Part shown: positions 24,860 to 36,803 of the stretch, piece by piece
Position numbering within the stretch: position 1 is the first letter of the stretch
Layout: every line of letters begins with the position of its first letter
Assembly (NCBI GenBank): GCA_029204225.1
Contig: CM055113.1
Span: 32,553,363-32,617,362, forward strand
DNA from: Diphasiastrum complanatum
Lineage: Eukaryota; Streptophyta; Lycopodiopsida; Lycopodiales; Lycopodiaceae
Direction: 5' to 3'
DNA: 64,000 nucleotides
Notes under the pieces: model-generated
Database searches by the model: none
What the model saw: only the letters and a program-made list of their open reading frames with translations
Told to the model about the DNA's origin: nothing
Made by a program: the position numbers and the translations under genes

Positions 24860-26830
24860 ACAGTCGAATGGAGTTTTGTAAGAGTTGTGCTTTATTTGGG
24901 GTTTCTGGTTCTATTAACGATGGGTTTTGTTTCCCTTTTCGAAGCCATTTTCTTGTTGTTTTGTTAGATCTTCAATTGGGTAAACCTATTGAGAAGTTTG
25001 ATGTTACTGTGGTCCATTTCTCAGTTCATCAATTGTTTCTTTGGTTATCTCATCAGTTTTACAGCTCTCTTTAGAAGTTCAATGCGATCCTTTCCTAATT
25101 CATCATCTAGTTTATCAATTTGGGAGGCTTGTCGAGAAATTGTGCCTCTTGTAGATAATTTTCATTCTCACATCCTTAGAAAAGGATATGTGTATTTATT
25201 TTACATAGGTCTTTCACAATTTAGCATTTCAAAGCGTTTATTGCACATATGAAAACACATTGTGCTGGAGATCACTATCAATTTTAAAAAACAATAAAAC
25301 AAGTGTAAATAAAATTCGCAACTACATAATAAAATAAACACCAATCAAAACACTAAAACCAAAAATGTGTTGGTTCTATCTATTCCTATATTATTGGCTT
25401 TTTTATAAACTCTTTTTCTACAATTTCATTGGCTTTCCAAGTTTTTGAGGACCTGATTTGACTGGCTCTCTTGAAATCTGCTAGTTTTATTGCCAATTGA
25501 ACAGTGTGCACAATATCCAGCAAAAATAGGGTGACAATAACAGGGTCCTTTAGTGTCTAACAGATCCCCAATAAATTTCTTGCGATTTGAATCACATTGC
25601 AAAAAAAAAAAAAATTCTTGCGTACAAAAGAAACGTTCTTGGGTAGTGGTTTGGAACATCTCGTGCAAGTATGATGCGTATATAGATAATTGCTTCAATT
25701 CACATAATAGAAGTTATTCAATTTTAAAATTTGAGCTAAATGCCTTGGAAGATCTTGCTTTGAGTGTCCGTTCTAAATATGCTTTTTGCTTGTTGAGACT
25801 TTGATAGCATTATCAATTGTAACCTTACCTTTATTAGGAGGTTCTTTTGATGGTGGCATATACTCTATTATCTTTTTTTTTTTTGTTTTTATGCTAGTGT
25901 TTTTTTGCTAGGGTGCTCAATGTAATTAAAGTGCAATTTTCTTCCAACCTATATTTGTATGCTAGAAAATATGTGAAACTTGTTAAAATTTTCAAAACAT
26001 TGCTTTGGCATACGTCTTGTTGTGTTGGCCTACCGTTGAGATTGGCAAAAATTTGAAAAATAATAAAAAATTGCGACAAATAGATAGACAACAATTTGTA
26101 ATGTAATGAAATTTTAGATTTGTCAACTTTCCGGCCTTGTTTTACATCATAGAGCTTGTCAATTTTTCACGAATTTGAAGGCCATGTGGTCCATCCCATG
26201 TGTTACAAAGATCCATGAAAAAGGTGATATTTTTTTTGGACAACCATGTCTTAATAGGATTGGGCACTTCTTCTGAATGCCCCAGTGTCCAATTCGTTCG
26301 GAGATCCTGTTGCAATCAATCTTGATAGGTGTTGAGGTCATGTGGTCCATCCCATGCGCTACAAAGATCCATGGAAGGCGTGATACTCCTTTTGGACAAC
26401 CATGTCTTAATACGATTGGGCACTTCTTCTGAATGCCCTTGCATCCAAATCGTTCGAAGATCCTGTTGCAACCAATTTTCATAGGTGTTTTGTGTGACAT
26501 AACCTAAGTTGGTCTAATTGACAGGAGCAAAAAGGTTCAAACCTCAACGCATCGATCGTGTTGATGCAATTTAGTTGCCAAATAACACAATAGATATTGT
26601 TGTTATAGTAGAGTATTACTCATTCCATGGTTTTTGTGGCTTGGAATTGTTATGAGGTTGCAATCGATTGGGAGATTATTTGCATGGATCTTAAAATATT
26701 CAAGCTTGTCATTTTGTATTTCGATACCTCATATTGGTCGATTCAAGGTAATATATCATACTTGAGAGGAATCCAATATGGAGGGTGACAATTGTATGTA
26801 AACATATCTTCATGCTGTAAGTTGGATTGA
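24860..26830 (+). repeat. Duplicated block, copy B, right part
   Basis: Collinear with 20640-21960 of copy A, though longer through insertions around 25040-25210 and 25260-25850. Similarity is strongest at 26100-26640. It ends within a few bases of the truncated Pif1 helicase on the other strand. Confidence 0.7.
26177..26490 (+). repeat. ~158-bp tandem duplication in copy B
   Basis: GGCCATGTGGTCCATCCCATG at about 26178 recurs as GGTCATGTGGTCCATCCCATG at about 26336. Both units run through CTACAAAGATCCATG, GGACAACCATGTCTTAAT, TTCTTCTGAATGCCC and GATCCTGTTGCAA. Copy A has one unit only. The duplication keeps a minus-strand frame open (26159-26500), but that frame has no recognised domain. Confidence 0.85.
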
Positions 26831-28020
26831 AAATTGTTTTCTAGTGATGATGTTCAGATAATTGTTTCCAATTTGTGTGTTCATGTTATATCGATTTGTT
26901 GGTTGGAAAAATGAGTTTTTGTATTTTGTTTTGGCTCTTATATTTGGGTCATAGAATTGTATCCATATATTATCTTCGACCATTATTATTATTTTCGTTT
27001 TGAAGTATCCTTCGACATCGTTGACCAATCCATCATTGATGTTTAGATTTGAAGTGCATAACTCAATCAACATACCATGTTTGATTCTAAAAATTGTTTA
27101 TAAGCCAATTGTATTTTTGGAATCACTGGAAACTTTTAGGTTCTTTTGACAAGAATTTTGGAATGAATCAATTGTTTGTAAGATGTATTTGTTTCAGTTG
27201 ATTGTTGCAAGACATCATCATTGTGTTTTGCTTTGTCAAAGTTTGTATAAAACAGGTGTGAGAATGTGTGATCGAATGGAGTTTTGCAATGATACAACTT
27301 GTTTAAGAAATCTATGTCATAAGTAATTTGTTCACATTGTTGTATTTTTTCAAGTATGGATAAAAGATTATGATCGTTTTGCCTCAGTGTTTCAACCAAC
27401 TCATAACAATGTGGCATGCTTGCCCACTATGTTGATCCACATAATTCTAATGAATTTGTGGTTTTTTTAAACACCCATTCATCTAAAATTGGTCCATCTT
27501 GATATGAATCATTGCATGTAATTACATCTAATCTTTCAAAGTGTTAAGAAGGGATTTGTTTGATTGCTTGTATTGTAGTCTTTGATCTGCAAATTGCAAA
27601 ATTGTCTTTTTATTGAGTGAAATTTCATAAAAAAAACTACTAGTTGTAACTGTGAACAAAACGTTGATAATGTGTTCCAACTTTTTTTACGACAATGATG
27701 TTAGTGTTTTTGTGTTGATTGGTAGGTGCGGAATGTATTATTGTTTCATTGATATTGAAAGCTACTTTTCTTGTGTAAGCCATAAGTAATGCTTTTGGCA
27801 ATGTGATATCTGTATTAATTTGTTTATGGTAGTGTCGTAGTAAACTTTGTATAATCAAAAGTAGTGTAAATGTTTTTCCTGTTCCAACATCTTTTGTGAG
27901 AAAAAAATGGATTTTAAATTTTGGATTTGACTCTTTTTCTATGCATTATATCATTGTAAATCAATATTTGTTGTGCATTATTTAGTGTTCTTAATTTTGA
28001 ATGATAATCTTTGGCAGGTA
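26831..28020 (-). pseudogene. Pif1-type helicase, probable Helitron remnant
   Basis: Read on the minus strand from 28020: LRTLNNAQQILIYNDIMHR, then the P-loop VGTGKTFTL (codons at about 27871-27885), LIIQSLLRHYH, a LMAYTRKVAFNIN segment (helicase motif Ia-like TGKAAxxL) and a TIIHS motif. After a degraded stretch come MDEWVFKK, YELVETLRQND (the LxExxRQ motif), LLSILEKIQQ, and finally LNINDGLVNDVEGY and TRKQFSIQL, the end of the Pif1/RecD2 fold. Stops and shifts occur between blocks, and the Walker B DEISM block is not seen. Plant genomes mostly carry such sequence inside Helitrons. The Rep domain is not found, so Helitron origin is inference. Confidence 0.8.
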
Positions 28021-28599
28021 ATACAATGTATGTGAAGTTTTGCTTGGTGGTGTTGTTTTTTTGAGTTTGTGATGATGGTTTTTGAGAAAAATCCAGTGCT
28101 AAGTCGTAATGCTCAACGTTTGAATCTATTGATGATGTAGTTGGCGAGTTGTTTTAAATGTCTTCTTGGTGATTTTTGAGATCGTTTCAATCGAGGGTGA
28201 TGTTTTGGTTGTTTTTGTAGTCATAGTTGAATTTTGTTTTATTTTGTGAGATGATTTGTATGTTTTGGTAATAAGTATCGTGCCATGATTGGTTGTTGCT
28301 TTTTAGATCTTGTTCAGGTTCAACAAATGGCAAATACAAAAGTAGATGTTCTATGTAATAGTTTTTTGAAAATGACTAATTTCTATTTCATAATTCTTCC
28401 TGCATGTTTATTGATCGTTGATCTAGGGTTAGGTGAAACCAACTTTGGTTCTACGTCTGCTCATCTAGTACTTGCAGGAATTACAAACTTAGACAACCAA
28501 TTTATTTGAAGAACGCCTACAACGGGCTTCCGGCTGATCTCCAGCAAAGGGTAACCAATCGTGTCATAATTTCAAAGTTCAGGTGTTAAGTGTAATAAC
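28021..28599. other. Unassigned, possibly upstream Helitron sequence
   Basis: No domain recognised. The ORF 28285-28509 has a hydrophobic middle but no family resemblance. Confidence 0.3.
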
Positions 28600-29710
28600 T
28601 TGAAGTCATTGAAGACTTGGCCATCTTCAAGAACTTCCACAAAGCTTGCATTTAGAACAAGTCTGCAGAAATACATTACTTTTTCAACAGTCTGCAGAAA
28701 TACACTATGTTTTCAACAGCTTCGGCTTTTTCGCATTTTTTTGAAATGCGAAAACTTGCATAGTTCAAAAGTTTAACTGTTTTAACACATCTTCGTCTCT
28801 TTGCGAAAAATGCAAAGTGAGAGAAAATCCTGAAGGTCATCTATTTTCATGAGTCAAACTGTTTTAAAGACATCACCGTCTTTTTGAGGGCACCTTCGCT
28901 TCTTGCGAAATATGCAAAGAGAGAAAAATCTTGAAGGTCGTCTAAAGTAAACAAGGAACGTTCCAGCGACGTCCTTGTCCGTGTCAACGATGCTGAATTA
29001 TTGATCGTATATACTGTGTGTACAGTTGTCACAAAAGCCATATACTTCCAAGTACAATGACTTTTCTAATCAGGTGACAAGCATTCAATGTAATTAATAC
29101 ACAGATGAAATCTATTAATAGATTGTCCAAGCACAGATTAGTAGTTACTCCTTCCATGAGACGCATTATTTGAGCCTCCCAACTATGTCGTCAATTTTTT
29201 GTTGTAATTGCTATTTGTATTGTGCTTTAGTGTAATATAACAACAACTTGCTTTTATCTATGTACAACGTAGATGAATGCTTGTTGTAATTGAATGCACT
29301 TTCATTGCTGTTTGATCGCACTTTTTTACTCACTCTGATCAGAACACGGACGTCTACGACTCCTCAGTTTCTGATCAGACGATGGTCGTCTTTGACGCTT
29401 GAGAAACTTGCGATATCACACTACTCTTCCATTTATTTCAGAACTATATTTCACATTGAATCTGATTTCAGTAGTACCACACACAAACCATCTCTAATCT
29501 CTTTAGTGGACTGTACTCTTGTTTTAGAGTATGAATTAATTTTTAAGATCTTGTTGGGCAATCAGAACACTTAAAGCTATGATTACATTTAGCATAAGCT
29601 GTCTATTAGACTATTTTTTCGTTTAACAGCCGATTTGAACGGGAGAGCTGTTCCGCAATATTCCTACTCTCTTCTCCGTTCTCGTTCTTCCTATCTCCCT
29701 TGCCCCATCA
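28600..29710 (+). repeat. Copia LTR with internal repeats
   Basis: Ends in CCCCATCA two to three bases before a primer site TTGGTATCAGAGC. The left part holds two kinds of direct repeats: a ~31-bp unit AGTCTGCAGAAATACA (28662, 28691) and a ~85-bp unit with TTTGCGAAAxATGCAAAG and TCTTGAAGGTCxTCT (about 28765 and 28852). No TATA or exact left end could be fixed, and there is no second LTR to compare. Confidence 0.5.
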
Positions 29711-29713
29711 GAT

Positions 29714-29725
29714 TGGTATCAGAGC
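29714..29725 (+). other. Primer-binding site (initiator Met-tRNA)
   Basis: TGGTATCAGAGC, 120 bases upstream of the start of copia gag sequence. Confidence 0.85.
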
Positions 29726-29837
29726 GTAGTTTAAATAAACCGAGAGATCAAGTTTGTTCTATTTGTATACTATTATCATGTCTCATATAGGTAGCTCTTC
29801 ATCTTCATCACCCAGTGAAGCTAGAGTCATTGACATG

Positions 29838-31130
29838 GTTCTAATTTCTACATTTGGAAGTTAAAACTTAGAATGATGTTGATAGATAGAGATCTTTTGG
29901 ATGTAGTAGAAGGTGCAGACCTGGAATCAGAAGATGGTGATCAAGCAAAGGCCTGGAGGATCAAAGATCAGAAGGCCCTAGCATGTATCACACTCAATCT
30001 GTCCGACTCCCAAATATCTCATGTTACCATGTGCAAAACCTCTAAGGAAGCAATGGACTTGTTATCAAGTCTTTATGAGACTCACGATGTAACCACGAGA
30101 TTACATCTTAGAAAGAAGTTCTTTACTCTTAGCATGTCTGATTCGACGGCTATCACTTCTCACATCAATAGTTTCAAGTCTCTGTTAGATCAGTTATCAG
30201 CTATAGGATTTTCTATTCAAGATGATGATGTCGTTATGACCTTGCTTTCTTCTCTTTCAAAGTCGTATGAACACTTTGTTGTGATGATCTCCACACAACC
30301 CGACATCACTCTTCAAAAGGTGATTGGTCATCTTCTTCAAGAAGAAATGCGGAGAAAGACTAACAGCCTGTCTATCAAAGACAAATCCATGGCTCTATAC
30401 ACCAAGAAGAAAGACTATTCCAAGGGCAAGAATCAAATGCAGCAGCAACAACAGAAACTTCACTCTCAAGGTGAACATGGTGGATCGCGCAAAAAGCTTT
30501 CTGCAGATATTGCAAAAGAGCTAATCACGACACCAAGGAGTGTCGCATCAGGATATACAACGAGGCAAAGAAGCAACAACAACAGCAGCAACCAGACTCC
30601 TCCAACACGGCGAAATTCAAGGAGTCATATACACACTTGTTAATGGCTTAAAGCAGCAATGAAGACTGTGATAGCTGGTACCTGGACAACAACGCTACCC
30701 AACACATGACCTCTCGCAAGGAATGGTTTACGCACAGCTTACACCAGAGACCAATTTATCTACGTTGGAGATTCTAGCACCATACGCATGGAAGGCAAGG
30801 AGCAGTGAAGATCAGCTTCAACAACGATCTGTCCATTTGTGTTCCAACGTCCTTCATGTTCCTTAGTTGTCAAAGAACCTGTTATTAGTCTCTAAGATAA
30901 CTGATGAGGGCTACACTATTACTTTTTCATCTGAGCAGTGTACAATAATCGAGGAAGATACCACATGCACTAGAGTTGAAAATCTTTACGTACTCTCTAA
31001 TTCAGTTGCATTAGTTAGTATCTCTAATGAAAGTGTAAACGACAGTGCTGCTCTGTGGCATAGTCGATTTGGACACGTGAATACAAGATCACTTTCTTAT
31101 ATGCATTGTAATAATTTATTGATTATTACA
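29838..31130 (+). pseudogene. Ty1/copia gag-protease fragment
   Basis: After a degraded start, gag is open from 29873 (MMLIDRDLLDVVEGAD). Features are KALACITLNLSDSQISHV, TTRLHLRKKFFTL, SFKSLLDQLSAIG and a Gln-rich hinge (MQQQQQK). A one-base shift near 30495 moves the zinc knuckle (CRYCKRANHDTKEC) into another frame, which ends at a TAA at about 30642. Protease follows with WYLDNNATQHMT: the active-site DSGA is changed to DNNA. The GAG-pre-integrase part ends at LWHSRFGHVN near 31070. Integrase, RT and 3' LTR are missing after about 31130. Confidence 0.9.
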
Positions 31131-32221
31131 AAGAGAGGTTTAAGCTAAACATCGGTTAACCATGTCTCTCTCTTGTACGACACTTTATGATTGAGCGTGA
31201 AGATTTAAATTTTCACGTTTGTTGAGCTAAGGTTTCGATAGTTCATCCCTGCTCGATAATGTTTCCCGATCTTTTGTTTGCATTCATGCTCTCGTTGGTG
31301 CCCGATCTATCGTTGTCGACTGTCATGGCTTGGTAAGATGATTTGTCGTCCTTACCCGATATGTCATCCTTTGGTGTCGATCACTTCGATGACTTCGGGC
31401 ATGTTGCGTGCTTCGGCTGAGTCGCGAAAAGTGCGAGGAATGCGAAGGTCTTTACAAAAATGATACTAAGTTAAAATAGGCTAATTGTAGCCTTTTTCGG
31501 GAATATGCGAAAAGAGTGAACTGTGCAAAAAAACAACTCAAAAATGCAAACTGTTCAAAATCTAGTTCAAAATATGTAGCAGTCTGAAAACGCAAGAAAA
31601 GATGATAAAGCTTCAAAATAGAAACTTAAGATTTCTTCAACTTCTATTTGCTAAAAAATGTCATTTTCATGTTTGCAACACTCCAACTGGGACATTGGCC
31701 TTGGACCGTGACTTGATTGTGCAAATGAACTCACCAGGTAAATTTCCAAGTCACAATATTGGGTGGCATTTTCAGTCACGCCCACTTCCATGCGATTTTG
31801 ATGATGCCATGTATCTGGTGGTATTTGCAAAAGGCTTTTGCTATTTTGTGCAGACATTGTGTTCACACGGCCAACATCCATTTCCATAAATGTGAAGTTA
31901 CAGATTTGGGTTGTATTGTTCACTATGTCTACTTCATGTTCTATATCCATTTGTTCAAATATTGTTTTTGTCATTTCATTATTCGTATCCACAGACATGA
32001 ACTCACAAGTGGAGAATGTAGTTTTTAACGGTATCCACCTCAATATGATCATCTCTGTTATCCACCTCAGTATGAATATCTCTGTTAGTTTGGTCCTCTG
32101 TTACTCTCCTTTCTTGTCTCTCCACATGTTTCCTTCACCTTCGTAGGGGTGCATGCCCTCTTGCTCTTTTCTGTCTCCCTTGTCATAATCGCGCTACAGT
32201 TTTTGCATGTGATGGTGTCCA
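31131..32221. other. No gene recognised
   Basis: Contains GCGAAAA/GCGAAGGT words (31400-31510) like those in neighbouring LTRs, so part is probably LTR-derived. A 27-bp direct repeat, TATCCACCTCAxTATGA, is at 32034 and 32061. ORFs on both strands at 31650-32050 overlap and have no domain. Confidence 0.35.
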
Positions 32222-32989
32222 TGTCGTAAATCAGTGGGTATGAGCGGAAGCTGGGAGCGAGCTGGTTGAGTGGATCGGAAGCACAACAGACAGCAGCAAA
32301 ATGTTCAAACTAAATCGATTCAACAAATGCAAGTGAACAATAACAATAGTGAGACAAATAATTGCACTATGATTCATATCAACAATGAGTACAATGCTTG
32401 AAGTAATTACTTCAGCTGATCGTTGTGTGTGATACCACTGGCAATGGAAATCTGATTGATTACAATTTTTGTAGTAACTAAATATCAGAAGAAGTTTTCT
32501 GAAGAAGATTCTAGGATTAGATATACAAAAATATCTTCAACTAACTCACATTGAATGCTATTTTACAACCGCCTTGTAATTGTAAATTCATGTACAAATG
32601 TAGGCGGACTGTCAACGCAAAGTCGTTGGGTCGGATTTCTAACCGACAGTATTGAATTTTCCATAGGGTCGGATTTTATACAAAGGATCAAAAAATTTAC
32701 ACTGGGTCAAAAAATGTGTATAGGGTCAAAAATATACTGAGGCTTGGATTTTTTCAGAGTCGAAAAAATCAGACCTGCCGATCCGATCTGATCCAGAGTC
32801 AAAGACGTTCAGATAAATTAGACCCGATCCGATCCGCGATCCAGGGTCAAAAAATCTTTCATTGATGGGATCAATTGACATTGGGTCGAAAAAATTTAAT
32901 CTTGAGCCTATTGTTTTTTTGGATTTTTGTAAAGTTTTTCAGGATGCTCATTAGAAAATTGATTTGAGGCTGAGCATCGATTTCCAACA
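32222..32989 (-). repeat. 3' LTR of minus-strand copia (family with 49725-50509)
   Basis: On the minus strand it begins TGTTGGAAATCGATGCTCAG after a polypurine run (AATTAAGGGGG) and ends CTTACGACA. Both ends match the LTR at 49725-50509 (TGCTCAG..AATGAGCATC at the start; the GTACTCATTGTTGAT and TGTCTCACTATTGT stretches and the end). The U3 middle differs and holds repeated TTTTTTGACCC/TTTTTCGACC words. Confidence 0.85.
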
Positions 32990-32994
32990 CCCCC

Positions 32995-33820
32995 TTAATT
33001 TGGATCCTGAAAAGCTTTGATTTTCATATTTAACTTTTCATTAAATATGAGATGATGCTCTTTGGAAAGAGTCTTTGTGAAGTAACTAGCTGTCATCAGA
33101 TCTGTCCTGCAATAAACTAGTGATACCTCCTTACTTTGCACTTTCTCTCTTAGGTAGTGATACCTGATTTCAATATGCTTACTTCGAAAATGAAATCTCG
33201 GATTTAGAGAGAGTGCTATGGTGATTTGATTGTCACAGACATTAAATGTGACTGTGCAAGGTCGATTTTTGCTAGTAGGTGCCTCAGTCAAATTGCCTCC
33301 TTTGTAGCATTTGTGACAGCAATGTATTCTGATTCGGTTGATGATATGCCATTGAGGTCTGCTTTCGGCTATTCCAAGAGATTGGGTCTTGATGGTATAA
33401 AAATACAAATCTAGAAGTCGACCTTCTGGTATCAATTACCCTTGCCCAATCTGCATCTGTGTATCCTTCAAGTCTGTTGGTAGGTTGGCTGCCTCTATAA
33501 TAGATGCTAAGATGTTTGGTGGCTTGGATGTACTTCATGACCTTTTTGAGTGCTTTCCAATGGGCTAGCCCTGGATTAGATAGGAATTGGCTGAGTGAAC
33601 TAATTAAATATGCAATGTCGGGTCGAGTGCAGATCATTGCATACATAAGTGAGCCGATGATGGACTGAGATGGATGTTTCCTCATTTCCTCTTTCTCTTC
33701 CTCGGTTTGAGGAGATTGTTCCTTTGACAACTTCAGTCCAGGGTCGAGTGGAAAGTAACTTGGTTTGCAGTTGGCCATTCCATACTGTTGGTTGTTCGCA
33801 TTTCTCAACTCTGGCTATGG
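32995..33820 (-). pseudogene. Copia RT C-terminus and RNase H
   Basis: Minus-strand reading: MANCKPSYFPLDPGLKLSKE, then SIIGSLMYAMICTRPDIAY, LSQFLSNPGLAHWKALKKVMKY, the RNase H strand GYTDADWA with its Asp, and DPISWNSRKQ. After a frame change come ARSKHIEIRYHYLREKV-like sequence and YFTKTLSKEHHLIF, close to the polypurine tract. This is the normal order of the last ~270 residues of copia pol. It is cut on the N-terminal side at about 33810; one frame change near 33350 and missing Glu (TEAEY) site residues make it inactive. Confidence 0.92.
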
Positions 33821-34561
33821 GCTCCAACTAACGAGTGCTATGGCGGACTCCCAAATAGAACACGTTATGGCTCCGACTAGGCATTGTGGCTTTTCCAACC
33901 AATGGCTATGGCTTCCAACTGACCGAGAGGTTGAAGGATGAGAAGATCTACAGTGAGTGGGTGAGTATTTCGGGCAAGATCCACTCTTCTCTCGTTTCTC
34001 TACTTAGGAACTGACTCAAATGACGGCCTAACCTAATTCAATGACAGCTTAACCTAAAATCTCCTCCTCTAAGGCTTACTCTACTAGAGAATGGAGGGCC
34101 TAGATTAACTTAACCTGTTGCCAGATGAATAATATACAATACAATGTGAAGTAACACAGTACATGAAACCACACAAGGGAGAACACTCAGAGAGCAAGAT
34201 AAGCATGTATTGCAAATGAGATTCTTCTTCAAAATGGACTCTTCCACTCCTATATATACTTGGAGTGGTGGTCACTTACAAAAAGGCACTATGGGACAAA
34301 TAGACCACATAGGCTTAACTTGGTACCATGGGACAAACCCCAAATGGACCATAAACAACTGAACAAACTTAAGCCATAAACAAACGAACTAACCTAAGTT
34401 GAACTCATTCAGACTAGTTTAAGTTCCAATCTTCTAGACTTAGGCCTAGAACTAAACAACTTTAGGCTGTTACAACATGGCGCAAAGGCCTAAACTTGAC
34501 TGATCCAGTTCTAGGATTAAGTCTGTATCTTTTTCAAGATGGCTCAAATATTCATAGAATA
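33821..34561. other. Unassigned, with LTR-like features
   Basis: No coding sequence. GGCTCCAACTAACG/GGCTTCCAACTGACC and TATGGCT are repeated around 33825-33925, and CTATATATACTTGGAGTGG at 34250 is TATA-like. This may be an LTR of another element. Confidence 0.35.
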
Positions 34562-36803
34562 TCAGCCTGCATTATCCCCTCTGTCAAAAAATTGGCGGTC
34601 CCATGCCAATTGCCACTGCTTGTTGTCTTGTCTGGTCTTCTCGCAGCTCTGCATTGATGGCGACCCAGATTTTATGAACTTCTCTACCAATCTATTCCAT
34701 TCTCTCGAATCGAATTTTGCCCAAAAATGGTTGTGGCCAATAGTAATCAAGCATGTTCTGTAGAAATCCATACACGTACCAAGATGTCAACGTGAAGTTT
34801 GTTGGTGATCGCCGCCCGATAGTAAAGCCTTGCCACGTTGATGTGATCCATGGGTATGCTTACGGGCTTATTTAGATCCAAAACAATTGGCGGCAAATCT
34901 CTATCCCATAAACAATTTAAGGTAGAAAGGAATGATATTAGGCTGCAATGATCTGCAAAGTACCTAACATGGCGGTCTGGATTTGTATGATGTCTTCGTT
35001 AGAAATAGTTGCAATTGGCTACAAAATTGGCCGCTGGATCATCGATCTGAACTTTTTTAGATAGAATTGGCCAATTCATTTTATTAGGGACCCTTTCTAG
35101 TGCAAAGACTTCTCTGGACACATCTGTCGGCTAGGATTCTTCGGCATAATTCTGTGTCGTACCATTGTAGTTGTGGTAAGTGTGAGTGGTGGAGGGTTTG
35201 GTATGGTTGTAAAAAGTTCACGGGGGAGGGTTGGGTATTTGCGGAGTAGATAAGTAGTGGATGGTGAATGAGGTTCAGTGTCGAGGTGGTGAGGTGATTG
35301 TTCATGTGGTGGGGAGAGGGGTGTGTCATCGACTGAGGGTGATGAGGCTTGATAGGTGGTGTTAGGTTGAGTGGCAGTGGGGTTAGGCTCTTCAGCTGAG
35401 ATGCCTTGTTCGTGGTTCATGGTAGTACCCCCTTGTGTGCTTTGAGGTTCCACCATTGCTGAGTGATACCTTGGATTATCCTGTTGTTGTCTTATGTAGC
35501 GCGAAGGTCCAGGATCATCAGTTTCTACATCATGTTGTCTATGGTGCTTGGTGTGTGTTTCTTCATGCTTTGTGTGTAATGTTGGTAGCTACTGGCGTAA
35601 TGTATTTAGCTGTCCTTCTAGCTCCTCAATCCGTGTGTTGAGCGCAGTTTGATTTGCTAGAGTGGCCTACTGCAATTGTTGTGCTTGCGTCTGATTCGCC
35701 ATCAATACCTGAGCTAACTTCTGATAGGAAGTGAGAGGTATTACGGTGCCTTCTAGAATTGGTGGTGCTTGGAACTGGTTGAAATCAATCCGTTGAATAT
35801 TGCCCATCATGGCGGTCCGTAAGTTCCTATGGCTTTGTCGTTCACATTCTAACTGTGCTAGGATTGTGATGAGATCATGCCTACATTGTAAGCGTGCTTG
35901 AACGTCCTTGTTATTTTGGTGCAGCTCTTTGAGGTTAGCCATGAGTTTTCTTTCTTTGTTTTTTAATTGAGCGACCTCTTGTTCTAATTCCGTGGAATAA
36001 ATCTGCCATCCTTGTACCTTGTTTGTCAGCTGCACGTTTTCCCCTTGCGAGAAGTTGCACCAATTCTGATACTTATTGTTGGAAGAGTAGAGGTAATGCA
36101 TGGCATCACTTTGAGCATTGATGGCCCATCGCACATTTTTCGGAAGGTATTGCCACTCCCCAATAGAAGGATACTGCTAAGAGGTAGGTGCGTAGGATGG
36201 TGGGAGATTTTGTTGTACGTTTTGATACAATGTGGTGTACTGTATATGATGGACAGATTGAGCAGACGGAGGGTGTGATGTTTGAGTGAGGGTGATAGGG
36301 ATTGGAGATGTGTCGACATTTGTAATTGAAGAAGTGGAAAGTATTGTGGAAGTGGTGGCGGTAGCGATAGTGGTGGGTGTAGGAAATGGTGTGGTGGTAG
36401 GAGGTGGCGTGTTTAACAGTGAAAGTGAGAATTCTTCAATGTTGAAGGATGCGTCAAAGACATTTGGAAAATGCATCAGAGATTACATAAAGGTGGTTGT
36501 GACTGGTGTGGTGGAGAGTGGGAGTGTATTTGTGGAGACAATAGGGGGTGTAGTGGTGAGGGTGAGTGTGATGGGTAGTGTGACAATGATGGTTGATGTG
36601 ATGGGAGTTGATGAGATGGTGGTTGGTGGGTCACTTACCAGGAACGACACAGGTGGGACACCAGGCTCCGCCTCTGTCTCCTTTGCCTCAAAATGTCGCG
36701 TCGAATTTGATGTTGCAGTCGATTCTTCTTCAATGGCTTCCATGATTTTCACTGTTGAAGTGTCTTTAGGGATTGGATAAGGTGATTGTGCTGTGTCTCC
36801 CAT
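34562..36803 (-). pseudogene. Long degenerate frame, Thr/Pro-rich and coiled-coil, unknown
   Basis: Four long minus-strand segments (36803-36483, 36476-36177, 36134-35667, 35456-35097) are all in the same frame, separated by only a few stop codons. They appear to be one decayed reading frame of about 570 codons. The start MGDTAQSPYPIPKD is followed by an acidic segment, ~130 residues rich in Thr, Ser and Pro, then a helical coiled-coil-like region (STELEQEVAQLKNKERKLMANLKEL) and another Pro/Thr/His-rich tail. A last piece (34771-34562) is in a shifted frame and has WNRLVEKFIKSG. I do not recognise the protein. Gag-like or movement/structural ORF of a retroelement is possible, given the setting. 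Confidence 0.5.

Noticed and set aside
29838-30643. Gln-rich gag tail (QQQQQ) as a regulatory poly-Q protein
   Set aside because: The frame shift moves the true zinc knuckle to another frame; the poly-Q is the ordinary low-complexity hinge of a copia gag.
36286-36780. 164-residue Val/Gly-rich plus-strand ORF
   Set aside because: It is the antisense shadow of the Thr/Pro-rich minus-strand frame; Val/Gly richness is what the complement of Thr/Pro codons gives.
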